64,000 nt of DNA from Tridacna crocea (taxonomy: Eukaryota; Mollusca; Bivalvia; Cardiida; Cardiidae), in NCBI GenBank assembly GCA_943736015.1, contig OX031060.1, positions 10,863,501-10,927,500 on the forward strand, read 5' to 3'. This document shows positions 39,791 to 52,000 of the stretch, piece by piece. Numbering within the stretch: position 1 is the stretch's first letter; every line of letters starts with the position of its first letter. Made by a program: the position numbers and the translations under genes. The notes beneath the pieces are model-generated. The model was not told where the DNA came from. It made no database searches and saw nothing but the letters and a program-made list of their open reading frames with translations.

Positions 39791-40329
39791 CAGTCTAGCT
39801 CAGGATTAAGTAGGTAATTGAAAAAAGTGGCTCTTATTAATCCATATTTATGTGATGTAATGGGCTAGTATCGTGTATAACGAAGACACAATCAAATTTC
39901 AGCACGGCAGGTTTAAACTCGTAGTTACACCGTGGTCGACATATATTAGTTAAGGTACACGACCCTGAACTTGTCGGTAAATGTCATGTAACATCGACGT
40001 TTCCCTGAGGGCCATTCGACCACTTTCAGCAGCTTTTTGTCTTATATTATCTTCACAATTTTCCTTCACTATTTGAGAGTATGGTTTGGGATAGGGTGGG
40101 GGATGATAGGTTCGACATGAGACTACCTCATAATGGATGACTCTTTTATGTCACTCGTAGTAACTTTTTTTCCTTCTTTGGAAACATGATATATTGTAGA
40201 CGGAATGACAAAAGATCGGCTAATATCAGGCCACAACCATGGGATGCATCATATAGGGCTAATGATCAGGTTTTGCAAGAAAATAAGGGTTGTCTCCCTT
40301 GAACTAATTTGAAACAACGGTGCTGTGAT

Positions 40330-40450
40330 TAGTGAAATGGGAGTTTGAAGCATCTGCAAAAAGTTTCGACCTATGTCAGCAGTGCTATCTGAGCAGGCTG
40401 ACATGGGCCGAAACTTTTTGCCATTTTTAAAATTTTCTGCATGCCCAGAT
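40330..40450. repeat. Family J fold-back element, diverged core
   Basis: GAAGCATCTGCAAAAAGTTT, TGTCAGCAGTGCTATCTGAG, then CAGGCTGACATGGGCCGAAA. One half of the GC core has decayed. Confidence 0.75.
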
Positions 40451-40510
40451 GACCATTCTAGCCCATGATTCAGTCGGATTTCTGGCAAAAAAGGGACCCA
40501 TAGTTATATC

Positions 40511-40733
40511 TTATCCCTTTACCCATGAAGCATTTCTATGGTATCTCTAATTGACCTAAATAACAGCAAGGATGAAGCCGTTTCTTGTGTGTATATGACA
40601 CCTTTTGATAGCATAGAAAACGTGACAAAAGGTGAAATTGCTCGTCGCGAGCAATTTCACCTTTTGCCACAATGTTTTCCAAAGGCTCCTACAAGCAATG
40701 CGTAGAAATGAGTATCTATGGAGTAAAGGGATA
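40511..40733. mobile_element. Family B MITE without TTAA
   Basis: TTATCCCTTTACCCATGAAG to GGAGTAAAGGGATA. The hairpin centre GCTCGTCGCGAGC differs from other copies. Outer sites do not read TTAA. Confidence 0.85.
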
Positions 40734-40941
40734 CGATGACTTGCACGGTATACTGTATCTTGAAAGTGCATTAAGTCCCCTTTTGTCAGAGTGCGGGTCA
40801 AATCTGGGATCTGTATAAAGCCCTTGACATACAATTCAGTCAAAGGCAAAACTAGAACAGGTTTTGCTGAAAGCAAATCTAAGCAGATCTGTAATTTGCT
40901 GCAGACATGGAATTTTATGGTTGCCCGAAAGGGGCTTGGGC

Positions 40942-41165
40942 TCAACTCTTCACCAAATGACAAAATTTTTGACGAGTCCAAATTGAGAGCATTTGCAGAT
41001 GACAAAATTAACAGGACTCAAAAATCGAAATTGGTTTCCAACATGGTAGAAAACATTGTGGGAAAAAGAGACAATGCTGGTTACCAGCATTTTCTCCTTT
41101 CCCTACAATGTTTTCAAAAGTATTCTATCGCAGAGTTGTAAAAATCAGGGATCGTTTGGTAACAG
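40942..41165. mobile_element. Family A MITE
   Basis: TCAACTCTTCACC at left, CGTTTGGTAACAGA at right; good palindrome (GGTTACC centre). Confidence 0.78.
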
Positions 41166-41260
41166 AAAGAGTCTTAGCTGCAATATGGTGCGGTCCAAGT
41201 GTTAGTCGCAGAGAAATTAATTTCAAAATCAGGTTAAAACCTGTCAAGCCATTATCTGTT

Positions 41261-43928
41261 TTTAGCTCACCTTTGCACAAAGTGCTAAAGGTGAGCTAAT
41301 GTGGTCGCCCTGTGTCCGTCTTCCTTCAACAGTTTCTTTAAACATCTTCTTCTCCTAAACCACTGGGTTAATCTTGATGAAACTTGTTAGGGATGTTCCT
41401 TGGGTGAAGCTCTACCAAAATTGTTAAAAGAATTCCACCCATAAGTCTGGTTGCCATGGAAATAAAAAGAAAAAAATCTTTGAAAATCTTCTTCTCTGAA
41501 ACTAAAAGGCGTAGAGCTTTGATATTTGGTACATGTAAGTGACATCTTTTAGTGGACCTCTACCAAGTTCGTGCAAATGATGCCCCTGATGGCCCCACCC
41601 CGGGGGACACAAGTTTGAGCATAGGAACAAAGAAGGAAAATTTTAAGAATCTTCTGTGAAACTAGATGACATAGAGCTTTGACATTTGGTATGTGTCATC
41701 TCCTAGTGGACCTCTACCAAGTTTGTGCAAATGATGCCCTGGGGTCAAAACTGGCCCAAGCCCGGGGGACACAAGTTTGAGCATAGGAACAAAGAAGGAA
41801 AACTGTAAAAATCTTCTCCTCTGAAACTTGAAGGCGTAGAGCTTTGATATTTGGTATGTAGCATCTCCTAGTGGACCCCAGCAAAGTTTTTTCACATGAT
41901 GCCCCTGGGTCAAAACTAGCCCCGCCCCAGGGATTACATAGGAACAAAGAATGAAAACTTGAATATTCTTCTTCACAAAAACTAAAAGGCATAGAGCTAT
42001 GATATTTGGTATGTAGCATCTCCTGGTGGACTTCTACCAAGTTTTTTCATATGATGCCCTTTGGGTCAAAACTGGCCGAGCCCCGGGGGTCATAAGTTTG
42101 AACACAGGAACAAAGAAGGAAAACTTAAAAAAAAAAATCTTCTCTAAAACTTGATGGCGTAGAGCTTTGATATAACACCATAGTCTAGGTAGTCCTAGTC
42201 CCTTGTCTGTCGTCCGTCGACCGTCAACAATTTCTTTAAACATCTTCTCCTTAACCACTGAACCAATCTTCATGAAACTTGGGAGGAATGTTCCTTGGGT
42301 AAAGTTCTACCAAAAGTGTTCAAAGAATTAAATTCCACCCATAACTCTGGTTGCCATGGCAAAAAAAAATGAAATCTTTGAAAATATTCTTCTCTGAAAC
42401 TAGAAGGCGTAGAGCTTTGATATTTGGTATGTAGCATTTCCTAGTGGACCTCTACCAAGTTTGTTCAAATTATCCCCATGGGGTCAAAACTGGCCCCTAC
42501 CTGGGGGTCACAAGTTTGAGCATTGGAACAAAGAAGGAAAACTTTAAAAATCTTCTCCTCTGAAACTTGAAGGCGTAGAGCTTTGATATTTAGTATGTGG
42601 CATCTCCTAGTGGACCTCTACCAAGTTTGTTCAAATTCTGTGCCTGGGGTCAAAACTGACCCCACCCAGGGGGGTCACAAGTTTAAGCGTAGGAACAAAA
42701 AAGGAAAACTTTAAAAATCTTCTCCTCTGAAAGTTGAAGGCTTAGAGCTTTGATATTTGGTATCTGGCATCTCCTAGTGGACCTCTACCAAGTTTGTTTA
42801 AATTATGCCCCTGGGGTCAAAACTGGCCCCACCCCAGGGGTCACAAATTCGAGCATAGGAACAAAGAATGAAAAGTTTAAAATTCTTTTCCTCAGAAACT
42901 AGAAAGCGTAGATCTTTGATGTTTGGTCTGTTGCATCTCCTAGTAGACCTCTACCTAGTTTGTACAAATGATGTCCCTGGGGTCACTAGTTTAAGCATAG
43001 GAACAAAGAAAGAAAACTTTAAAATTCTTCTCCTCTGAAACTAGATGGCGTAGAGCTTTGATATTTGGTATGTGGCATCTCCTAGTGGACTTCTACCAAG
43101 TTTGTTTAGATCATGCCCGTGGGATCAAAACTGGCCCCGCCCCGGGGGTCACAAATTCGAACATAGGATCAAAGAAAGAAAATTTTGAAATTTTTCTTCT
43201 CTAAAACTAGAAGGCATAGAGCTATGATATTTGGCATGTAGCAATTCTTAGTGGACCTCTACCAAGTTTGTTCATATTATGCCCTTGGGGTCAAAACTAG
43301 CCCTGCCCCAGGGGGGTCACAGGTTCGAACGTAGCAACAAAGAAGGAAAACTTTAGAAATCTTCTCTGAAACTTGAAGGTGCAGAGCTTTGATATTTGGT
43401 ATACAGAAACTTCTAATGGACCTCTACCAAGTTTGGTCATATGATGTCCCTGGCGTCAAAACTGGCCATGCTCTGGAGGTCACAGGTTGGAACATAGGAA
43501 TAAAGAAGGAAAATTTTAAATTTCTTTTTCTCTTAAACGGGAAGCTGTAGAGCTTTGATATTTGGTATGTAGCATCTTTGAGTGGACCCCTACCAAGTTT
43601 GTTCCAAGGATGCTGCTTTGGTTAAAACTGACCCAGCCCCAGGGACCACAAGTTCGAACATAGGACAAAGAAGGAAAACTTAAAATTCTTCTTTGAAACT
43701 GGTGTAGAGCTTTGATATTTGATTGCCCTATGTCTGGTGTCTGCCGCCCGTCAACAATTTCTTTCGACATCAAATGATCTTCTTCTCCTAACCCACTGGG
43801 CCAATCTTGATGAAACTTGGCAGGGATGTTCCTTGGGTGAAGCTTTACCAAAGTTGTTCAGAGAATTGAATTTCACTCATAAGCTATAGTCTAAGGTGAG
43901 CGTTCCAGTGCCAGTGGCCCTCTTGTTT
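41261..43928 (-). mobile_element. Pearl/HINE-type element, inverted, composite, about 14 core units
   Basis: The terminal hairpin AGCTCACCTTTGCACAAAGT plus GCTAAAGGTGAGCT is at the low end, and GGTGAGCGTTCCAGTGCCAG plus TGGCCCTCTTGTT at the high end. Core units of about 150-168 bp contain AGAGCTTTGATATTTGGTAT and ACCTCTACCAAGTTTG. TTGTCTGTCGTCCGTCGACC at 42210 and GTCTGGTGTCTGCCGCCCGT at 43735 are internal copies of the terminal part, so three tails occur in one block. Confidence 0.85.
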
Positions 43929-43957
43929 ATATTTTGCCTGATTTTAAAAAACTCATT

Positions 43958-44300
43958 TTTATCCCCCACCACAACGAAGTGGAGGGGGTACAGTGGAATC
44001 ACCACAGCTCTCTGTCCGTCCGTGCGTCTGTCCGTAGACACAAATTTTTCTGGCTAAATACTCTGACAGTTTTCCAGGTACTGAACTGAAAGTGAACTGA
44101 AATTTACACTCGGTATTCCTATATATATGAAGTTGTAGTTGATATATATATGAAGTTGCAATTTCCATGACCCTGCTGCTATTTGTTGCAGAATTATCTC
44201 CCTTTGATTTTTTTTCAACTCTTACTTTTGTACTGAACTATTCTTTAATCTGTGACAAAGAACCTGTTTTTTTGTGTCAGGTAGCTGGTGGTGGGAGGAT
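43958..44300. repeat. Dispersed repeat family I
   Basis: ACGAAGTGGAGGGGGTACAG, CTGTCCGTCCGTGCGTCTGT and GGTACTGAACTGAAAGTG match 37.7 kb. A short internal TATATATGAAGTTG duplication is present. Confidence 0.75.
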
Positions 44301-44689
44301 ATAATCAAAATTCTTCAAAATAATTTCCATACTTTAAAATGGTATGGTTAAAATGTATTATAACACCTGCATTGCTTTTCTTGCTCCCTATTGGGCCTTT
44401 TAATTTCACGAGACCAAGGAATTATTTCTTTAGTAGAAAATGTTTTTTTTTTTTCCAATAAATCAAACATTACAATGTAGTAACTGTTTATTTTATCTAT
44501 GTAATGGTTTGCTGTACAACAGTTTGCGATTTACTGTAAATTTTGCTGAAGATCATACAACTACAACACGGGAGAAACGCTCTTGCATAAAAATTTGGAG
44601 TTCAGCACGACGCTATGATAGCACTCTTTGATTCAACTGGTATACGATACTGCAACATTGGCTTTCAATGCGCGAAAAGGGACATTCGG

Positions 44690-44870
44690 ACATGTGGGTA
44701 AAGTGTCGTCTCGGATCAGCCTGCGCAATCCGCGCAGGCTGATCCGAGACGACACTTTCCGTTTTTATGTAATTTTCTGTTTTGTGCAAGTCTACTGTAG
44801 CACAAAATCTAACGTAGTCGTACAGTGCCGTCTGGCAGGCTGATCCGAGACGACACTTTACGCAAATGGC
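44690..44870. repeat. Family J-like fold-back element
   Basis: AAGTGTCGTCTCGGATCAGC pairs with GCTGATCCGAGACGACACTT around GCGCAATCCGCGC. A second GCTGATCCGAGACGACACTT follows at 44836. Confidence 0.85.
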
Positions 44871-44995
44871 TGAATGACCCTTTCCGCGTGTTGCAGGCCA
44901 GTACATTGGTACATCAGGTTTGTGTCGACAGTGGGTTTTGATGATAATTCATTCTCATCATTTCTGCGTTATCATTTGCAAAAACAAGGTAATCA

Positions 44996-45028
44996 AGAAA
45001 AAGAAAGAAAGAAAGAAAGAAAGAAAAT
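44996..45028. repeat. GAAA microsatellite
   Basis: About seven AAAG units. Confidence 0.95.
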
Positions 45029-45414
45029 GACTGGATTTTTTTAAAATCTACAATACAAATTGGCATTCTCCCACGGTCGTATTTCAGATTCGAATATTGT
45101 AAGATTTATTGAAATGGTGGTTCAACTTTTTACTACACGAGACTAATATTTAAGCTTTTACTATTACATATAAACACCTGTATGGCGACGTTTACAGATT
45201 ATATTAATTTTCAATCCATAAAGGATTTTTTTAAACGTTTGTTTTCAAACCTCGGACCTGTCAGTCTATGCTTTTTTGTGCCTTAATTTTGCACATGTTA
45301 AAGCTTGACCAAGAATTATGTCAACTTTTTTTTTGCAATGTTTCATCACGATTGGGTCAGGTATGTTTCAGCTTGGTGACAGAATTTGAACATCATTAAC
45401 TCTGTCGATGCTAC

Positions 45415-45504
45415 AGATATATCGTCGGTTTACCTCAAAAACCTCGTAATCACAGCTTGTTTCAAGCTGTAGTTACGAGGTTTTTTAATTAAACCGACTA
45501 TATG
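45415..45504. repeat. Family H fold-back element
   Basis: TTTACCTCAAAAACCTCGTA pairs with TACGAGGTTTTTTAATTAAA around CACAGCTTGTTTCAAGCTGT. Confidence 0.88.
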
Positions 45505-45842
45505 TATGCATACTTGCTTTTGCGAGCAATTAAAGATAAAGTGCAGGTCAAGATTTCGTTTTACAGGGAATACATTACTATAATTTGGTGTGTTTTCATT
45601 GCTGAGAATGGCGCGAGCAAACAATATATTGAGTGAAAATAGAAGCACATTAAACCCTTGAAATGAAATCCCAATATCTTGAGATGAAGTCATAATCTCA
45701 TGGAACGAAATCCCAATCTGATGAAACTAGTAAAGCCATTGCCTGTAGAACTAGAACTAAATGAACTTGGTATATATTTTTTTTTCTTCTCCTTATGTTC
45801 GCCTTTTCTCCTCCAATGTTTGTCCACATTCCTTACAGAAAT
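45505..45842 (-). other. Likely 3' UTR of TH
   Basis: The stretch is AT-rich and non-coding, directly 3' of the TH stop codon on the minus strand. I found no convincing poly(A) signal close to the stop. The nearest minus-strand AATAAA is near 45103, so the transcript end is unknown. Confidence 0.4.
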
Positions 45843-46017
45843 CTAGTACACCTGCGCCATGGATACTTTTTCCATAGCCTTTTCCATCTTTTCCAGGTCA
45901 AATCTCATCTCCTCTACCATCTTCAGAATGCTTTCCTTCGAGTTTAAAAGAACCACCGAACTTGTGAATGGATCATACCGTACTTCATAGGGTCGATCTA
46001 TTTTCAGGAAATATTCT
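45843..46017 (-). CDS. TH: TH exon g (C-terminal helix, stop)
   Basis: The last coding exon is 175 nt with acceptor CTATTTCAG. It encodes [20 protein letters not shown], then [20 protein letters not shown] and an amphipathic heptad helix ([17 protein letters not shown]) before TAG. This helix forms the tetramer bundle in the family. Confidence 0.93.
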
Positions 46018-49000
46018 CTGAAATAGAAAAGTGAAAAACAAGGCTTTAAATAATAATATAGACAAATAGAGAAAAAGTTGTCTATTTGTCTGTTTAAAAG
46101 ATAATACTAACAATAATGATATCGCTCTATCAAAGAGCCACTTCTATAGCCCTGGAATGTAAATCAAGTATTCTTAACTCATTACTACATAATTCCCACT
46201 TTTGATGACCCTCAGAAAGAAACCTGTAGAAAACATTGTGGGAAAAGGAGAAAATGCAAATGCTATTAACCAGTATTTTCTCCTTTTCCCACAATGTTTT
46301 CTACCCTTTCCAAAACAAATTTCAATTTTTGAGCCATATTTATTTTGTCGTCTGCAAGTGCTTTCAATTTGAACAAGTTTAAAAATGTGTTTTTTGAAAA
46401 TGAGTTAAATAATAATATAGACAGATCAAGAAACAGTTGTCTATTCGTCTATTTAAAAGATAATAATAACTGGTGATATCGCTCTAGTCCAAAGAACCAC
46501 TTCTATCACTCTGGAATGTAAATTATGGTCCGTATGCACAAACTATGTGTAATAACATTCGTTGTCTTATTCTCCAAAGATTTTTAAACCATTTGGTTCT
46601 GCCAATTAGCAGTTGTGTTACTTTTATATTTAGAAAATCTTGGCTATTACAACTTAAAATTAAAAAAAGAGATAATTTATGAAAAGGGGATACAGCTAAT
46701 TTTAAAGTTAAGGTTCCACCAGACAAGCCTAAAAAGTTTATCAGTCCATGGACTTTCCCCCGCTTACACGATAAAGTCAGCATTTTTATCTACTGCTGTC
46801 AAGTCATAGTTTTTTGTGCGTATCATTTAGGACATTAACCGTAAAGAAAACCCAGAAAGTTCAATAATTAGGTTGAGTGTAGAGGACTGGTAAAAGGAAC
46901 TCCAGGAAAACATGGATAGATGCACTGGCCACCGTGATATGAATTAAATAATGTTGAAAATGGCGTTTAACGCTATACGATAAATCGATTATTTAACTTA
47001 TTCAGTAAGATAAGGGTTAATTTACTCGAAGCAACAGATATACCTCATTTTCTTCATCATATCTTCAAACGACTCGGCCACATAATAAATTGGCTGGAGA
47101 TCTTCATCCGTGTAGGTCTGTAAAGCTGTTTTGTCTGGATCAAAGGGTCGCTTTTCCGGTTTATCGGAGAGAGCATGCTGCAGCTCTCCGTATGACGATA
47201 ACACCCCAGCGCCGTATGCTCTCGTTTCTCCACGTTGTTTACAGAGGCCGAATTCCACTGTGAACCAGTAAAGCTGAAACGATCATAATTATGTTGCCTT
47301 TATTTTGTGACAGTAAAAACGTTTAAGACACATTTTCAAGTCAGACATAATTATAAAACTTGAAGAGACGCCGGATTTTTTTTCAATGCTGCCGTAAAAA
47401 CCAGCGAAACATGAAAAAAAGTGTTTGAAACTGAAGAGGATAACTAGTTGGAATATTAATAATAATAATGATAGTAATAAAATAACAAGAAAAGCTGGGG
47501 ATAAATAATTGGAATATTAATAATAATAATAGTAATAATAAATCACAACCAAAGTAAAAAGTATCGACCCAGTTCAGCCTGCGCGGACTGCGCAGGCTGA
47601 ACTTGGTCGTTACTTTTTGTAGATGCATTCATTTACTTTTTAACATATTTATAGACCAGCAGGTACATTGTGACACGACATTATAATTATTTCAAGATTT
47701 ACCGTGGCAAACTTTTCGATATCTGCGTCCGAGGCTCCAAGTGTGGCAACACCAAGGTTCTGTGAAAACTGTGCGAACACTGGGTCAGCAAGCATTGGTA
47801 CGTGTCCAAGTAATTCGTGGATACAGTCTCTGCAATGAATAGATGAAATGGAAGTTGTTGCAGGAGATCAGTCCTTCCTTTCAGCACAGCTTTTTATCAC
47901 ATAACTCCCCTTGTTTTCTATGTAATACAGCCATTGCGAATTTTCTTACTCACACACGTGTGAGACAAGAAAATAGTGTTGTATTTGGTCAACTCTGTAA
48001 TTATACGTTTCATTCCTAAAACATTGCTGACCTAGGTTCCTAAAGAAAATTATAGGTCAAAATTTTTTATCGTGTATGAACTTGTTAAATTAATCACCTT
48101 TAGATTCAAAATAAAATAAATATATGCAAGTTTCCTCGGAACTATTTTTCGTTCGTAACAAACCCGTCAAAGAAGCGCCTAGGCTTCGTGTAAATTCCAT
48201 TACACAATATACATACATGTATGCCTCTGTTTTGACACAGAACTATAATGCTAGTTATATGAAAAAAAGAATCTGACACTCGTTGGCTTTTAAAATAAAA
48301 ATTTATCAAACTCGTCCACAATTTATTTATTTATTCAGTTTATTCCCCCCCCCCCCCCCCCCCCCGGGCCCAAACTTGTCCACAAAAAATGGCTCGATTA
48401 ATAACATGTCTTGCAGACTCGTTTAATAAGATTTTATCTCTAAAGCCAACTCATGTCAGATCCCGTTGTCTGCGCATGTCATATTCTTCGAAGATTCGAC
48501 TGTCTTATATGACGCATCACTACTAGCCCCGAAAGCGGGCTGACTGTAATATCACGCTCTATAAAGTAGCAATGTTGAAAATAGCTTTAACGTATCAATT
48601 CATTTGAGGAGAAATGAGACCTGCTTTAGCAACAGATTTCTCTAAACTGGTGATCTTAGTTGAGTGAATTGCACGAGGTAGCCTTTTATTGGGTAAACCT
48701 TTTTTTTGTTTAAAATTCAAAGTAACGGTTGTCGCGTAGGAAAGTGGTTCGGTTCTGTACCCAGGATGCCCATATTAGATAGATGAGTATTTATAGAATG
48801 CCATCTAGCGGGAGATAATGTTTCAGATCCTATATGTCTCGTATGAAATCAATACCTAACAACTGTGTTAGGAAGAGTTAGGTTTACGTGTTGGTCTTTT
48901 AAACCTTGACAAACGAGGAACTTTTCCGCACGGGTTCGAATTTCGCTAGGTGCCATATTTCAGCTATGCATTTGTTGCGACCTTTAATGTTTGTGAGAGA

Positions 49001-52000
49001 GTTTTGCAAATGTTAACGCTTTACAGTATATTCGAATTTAACAAAACACGTGGGTAAATTACAACGCCAAATGTGTTAAAAGTTGAACATGCGAGCAATG
49101 GTAGATACGTGTCCAGGTACTTGTAACCCATGTCCGAGTATACTGTATGTCCAATAACGGATCGGATGCTAGTGTTGCAAATATTTACAGATAAAAATTA
49201 AACTTTACAAAATAAATGCGTATTTTACAAGCGCCAAATGTCTTATAATTGAACAATGAAAATGTATCGTTAACAGTGTACGAAATACTTGTATAGTACT
49301 TTAGTAGCCAAGGTCCTGTTAAAACAGAGCGAACCCAGGGCTCGTATTCACCAACCATTCTTAAGAATGCTCTTTGTCCTATTCTCCAGAATTTTCTACA
49401 TTTGTAAGTAACACAACTTCTGATTGGCTAAACTATTCGGTTTAGCCAATCAGAAGTTGTGTTACTTACAAATTTAGAAAACCTTGCAGACTAAGAATAT
49501 TCTCAAGAATGGTTGGTGAATACAGGCCCTGGATCGACAAGCTTCGGTATATGTTGAGTGACTCATGTGTACCGTATTTTCCGGTCAATAAGCCGCTGCA
49601 CTGTATATAGGTCGCATCCTTTTATATCAACCATTTTAGAAAAAAAAAAAGATAGATATAAATATAGATACTTCAGAGCTCTAGTCTAGAACTAGTGAAA
49701 CCCAGAATACACACGAATACATGTATGTTAGCTGTCGCCGTGATATGAATGAAATAATGCTGAAAGCGGTGTAAAAACATCATTCATTCATCAGTCAATG
49801 GTTATATACATAAATTAGGTGTCTTTAACTCTTTACCAAACGACAAATTTCTGGACTGGATCAAATTGAAAGCATCTGCAGACAGCATATTAAATCTTGT
49901 CAATAAGATGATTTAGGACTTTAATAGGGTAGAACAAATTGTGGGAAAAGGAGAAAATGCTGGTAACCAGCATTTTCTCCCTTTCCCATATTGTTTTCTG
50001 TAGGCTTTTTACTCAGAGTCATTAAAAGAGTTAAGAATACTGACGGTTCTGGCGAATGGTCTGGTTTCGAGGCATGGCGAGTATATTGAGTACACTGGAA
50101 CACACGGAAAGCAAGACTTGCGAGAAAATCTCTGGCCGACAACAGTCCGGCTACAGGGCGTAACTGGAAACCACTTTTACCTGAAAAAGTGATAAAAATA
50201 CTATACTTGTTATATTATGAGCTATTTCATATGCTTGGATACAATACTAAATTCTTTTGGGTTACTAGGATGTAGACAGATAAAAAACCGTTTAGAAATG
50301 GGGCAGCAGCGATTTCGATTCCTAATCATTTCTCATTGGGTGCAGTTCGATTTAAATTACCAAAAATTTAACATCGACAGCTGCTGAACCAGGAAAGACG
50401 ACTGATGGTCGCCAATGTCCGCTATGGTTTCAGCTCCATCGGAAGATCTTCAAAATATTTCGAACGAGAAGTTAACGTTAACCAGTAGAATCTTAAATCT
50501 GTATATACAGTTTTAGACTTGTCCAAATTAAAGGCATTTGCTAACAAAACAATACGCCTATAAAGATGTGGTCTTCTATCGAAAGGTCGAAAATATTGTG
50601 GGAACTGTCCCCACAATGTTTTCCATGGTTTGAGAGTCTTATTTCATGAATTGACCCCACATTTACAATGTCGTCTGCAAATGTTTCCAATTTGAACAAA
50701 GTTACATTTTTGTGATATGGCAAAGACGTCGGACGAAATAGAAAGGTAACTGCTTACGTTTGAGAAAGTTGGACACGTCCTCTAGTTGTGGTATACAGGT
50801 ATCAGAATAGCCACACTCGGCCTCCAGTAGTTTAAAAGCCTCCAAGTACTCTCGACACGCATATCTCGGCATCAGTTTCTTCAGTTCCCGATACACATGA
50901 CCCCTGTGTTGGAAAAGAGTACGAACAAAGTCCGTGACAAAGAAACGAGCGAACAAATGCATGGCAGAAACACAGGGACCAGGCATGATTCGAACCCCAG
51001 AACGCCTGGACAAAAGGACAACACCTTAACCACTGAGCCAAGTGATATCTCACTAACGCAGTTGTCAGGTATTATATTTAAATGGGACACAGCCATGAAA
51101 GAGTGGTCTCCCGTAACACACCCCATCTTAAAGTCATTATTTATTGATGACTCGAAGCCTTATTGGGCAGAAAGTCCATATTCGGACAACAAATGGGATT
51201 AATGGCTCAATGGCCAGTCTCGGACAAGCCCCAATCTTAGAAAACAAAATCCGTGACAAAGAAAGAAGTGAACAAATACAAATGGCAGAAATACAGGGAC
51301 CAGGCAGGATTCGAACCCCAGAACGCCTGGACGAAAAGCCAGTACCTTAACCACTGAGCCAAAGAGATATCTCACTGTCGCAGTAGTCAGGTATTGTATT
51401 TCAATCCGGACGAAGCCATGCATGAAGGAGTGGTCTCCCGTAACACATCCCCTCTTAAAGTCATTATTTATTGATGACTCAAAGTCTTATTCGAACAACA
51501 AATATGATTAATGGCTCAATGGCCAGTCTCGGACGAGTCCCAATCATAGGAAGAAAGTCCGTGACAAAGAAACTAGTGAACAAATGCATGGCAGAAATAC
51601 AGGGACCAGGCACGATTCGAACCCCAGAACGCCTGGACGAAAAGCCAGTACCTTAACCACTGAACCAAAGAGATATCTCTCCGACACAGTAGTCAGGTAT
51701 TGTATTTCAATCCGGACGCAGCCATGCATGAAGGAGTGGTCTCCCGTAACAAGATAACAGACTCGTTACCAGACGGTAACATTTTTAGACTTGATTGAAT
51801 AAAAAATGTCTACAGGAGAGAAAGTTTGTGTGTCAAAAATGATGTGGATTCGTATTCACCCACCACTCTTCAGAACGTTCTGTGTCCTATATTATCCAGA
51901 ATTTTCAAGATTTGAAAGTAACACAACGCCTGATTGGCTAAACCATCCGGTTTAGCCAATCAGGAGTTGTGTTGCTTTCAAACCTAGAAAAATCTTCTAG

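Noticed and set aside
41662-42273. Overlapping minus frames of 79-108 codons
   Set aside because: They fall in pearl/HINE core units and repeat the same peptide at unit spacing.
51290-51370. Functional tRNA gene on the minus strand
   Set aside because: A and B boxes are present, but the acceptor stem does not close and the unit is tandemly repeated with long 3' tails. It is SINE- or satellite-like.
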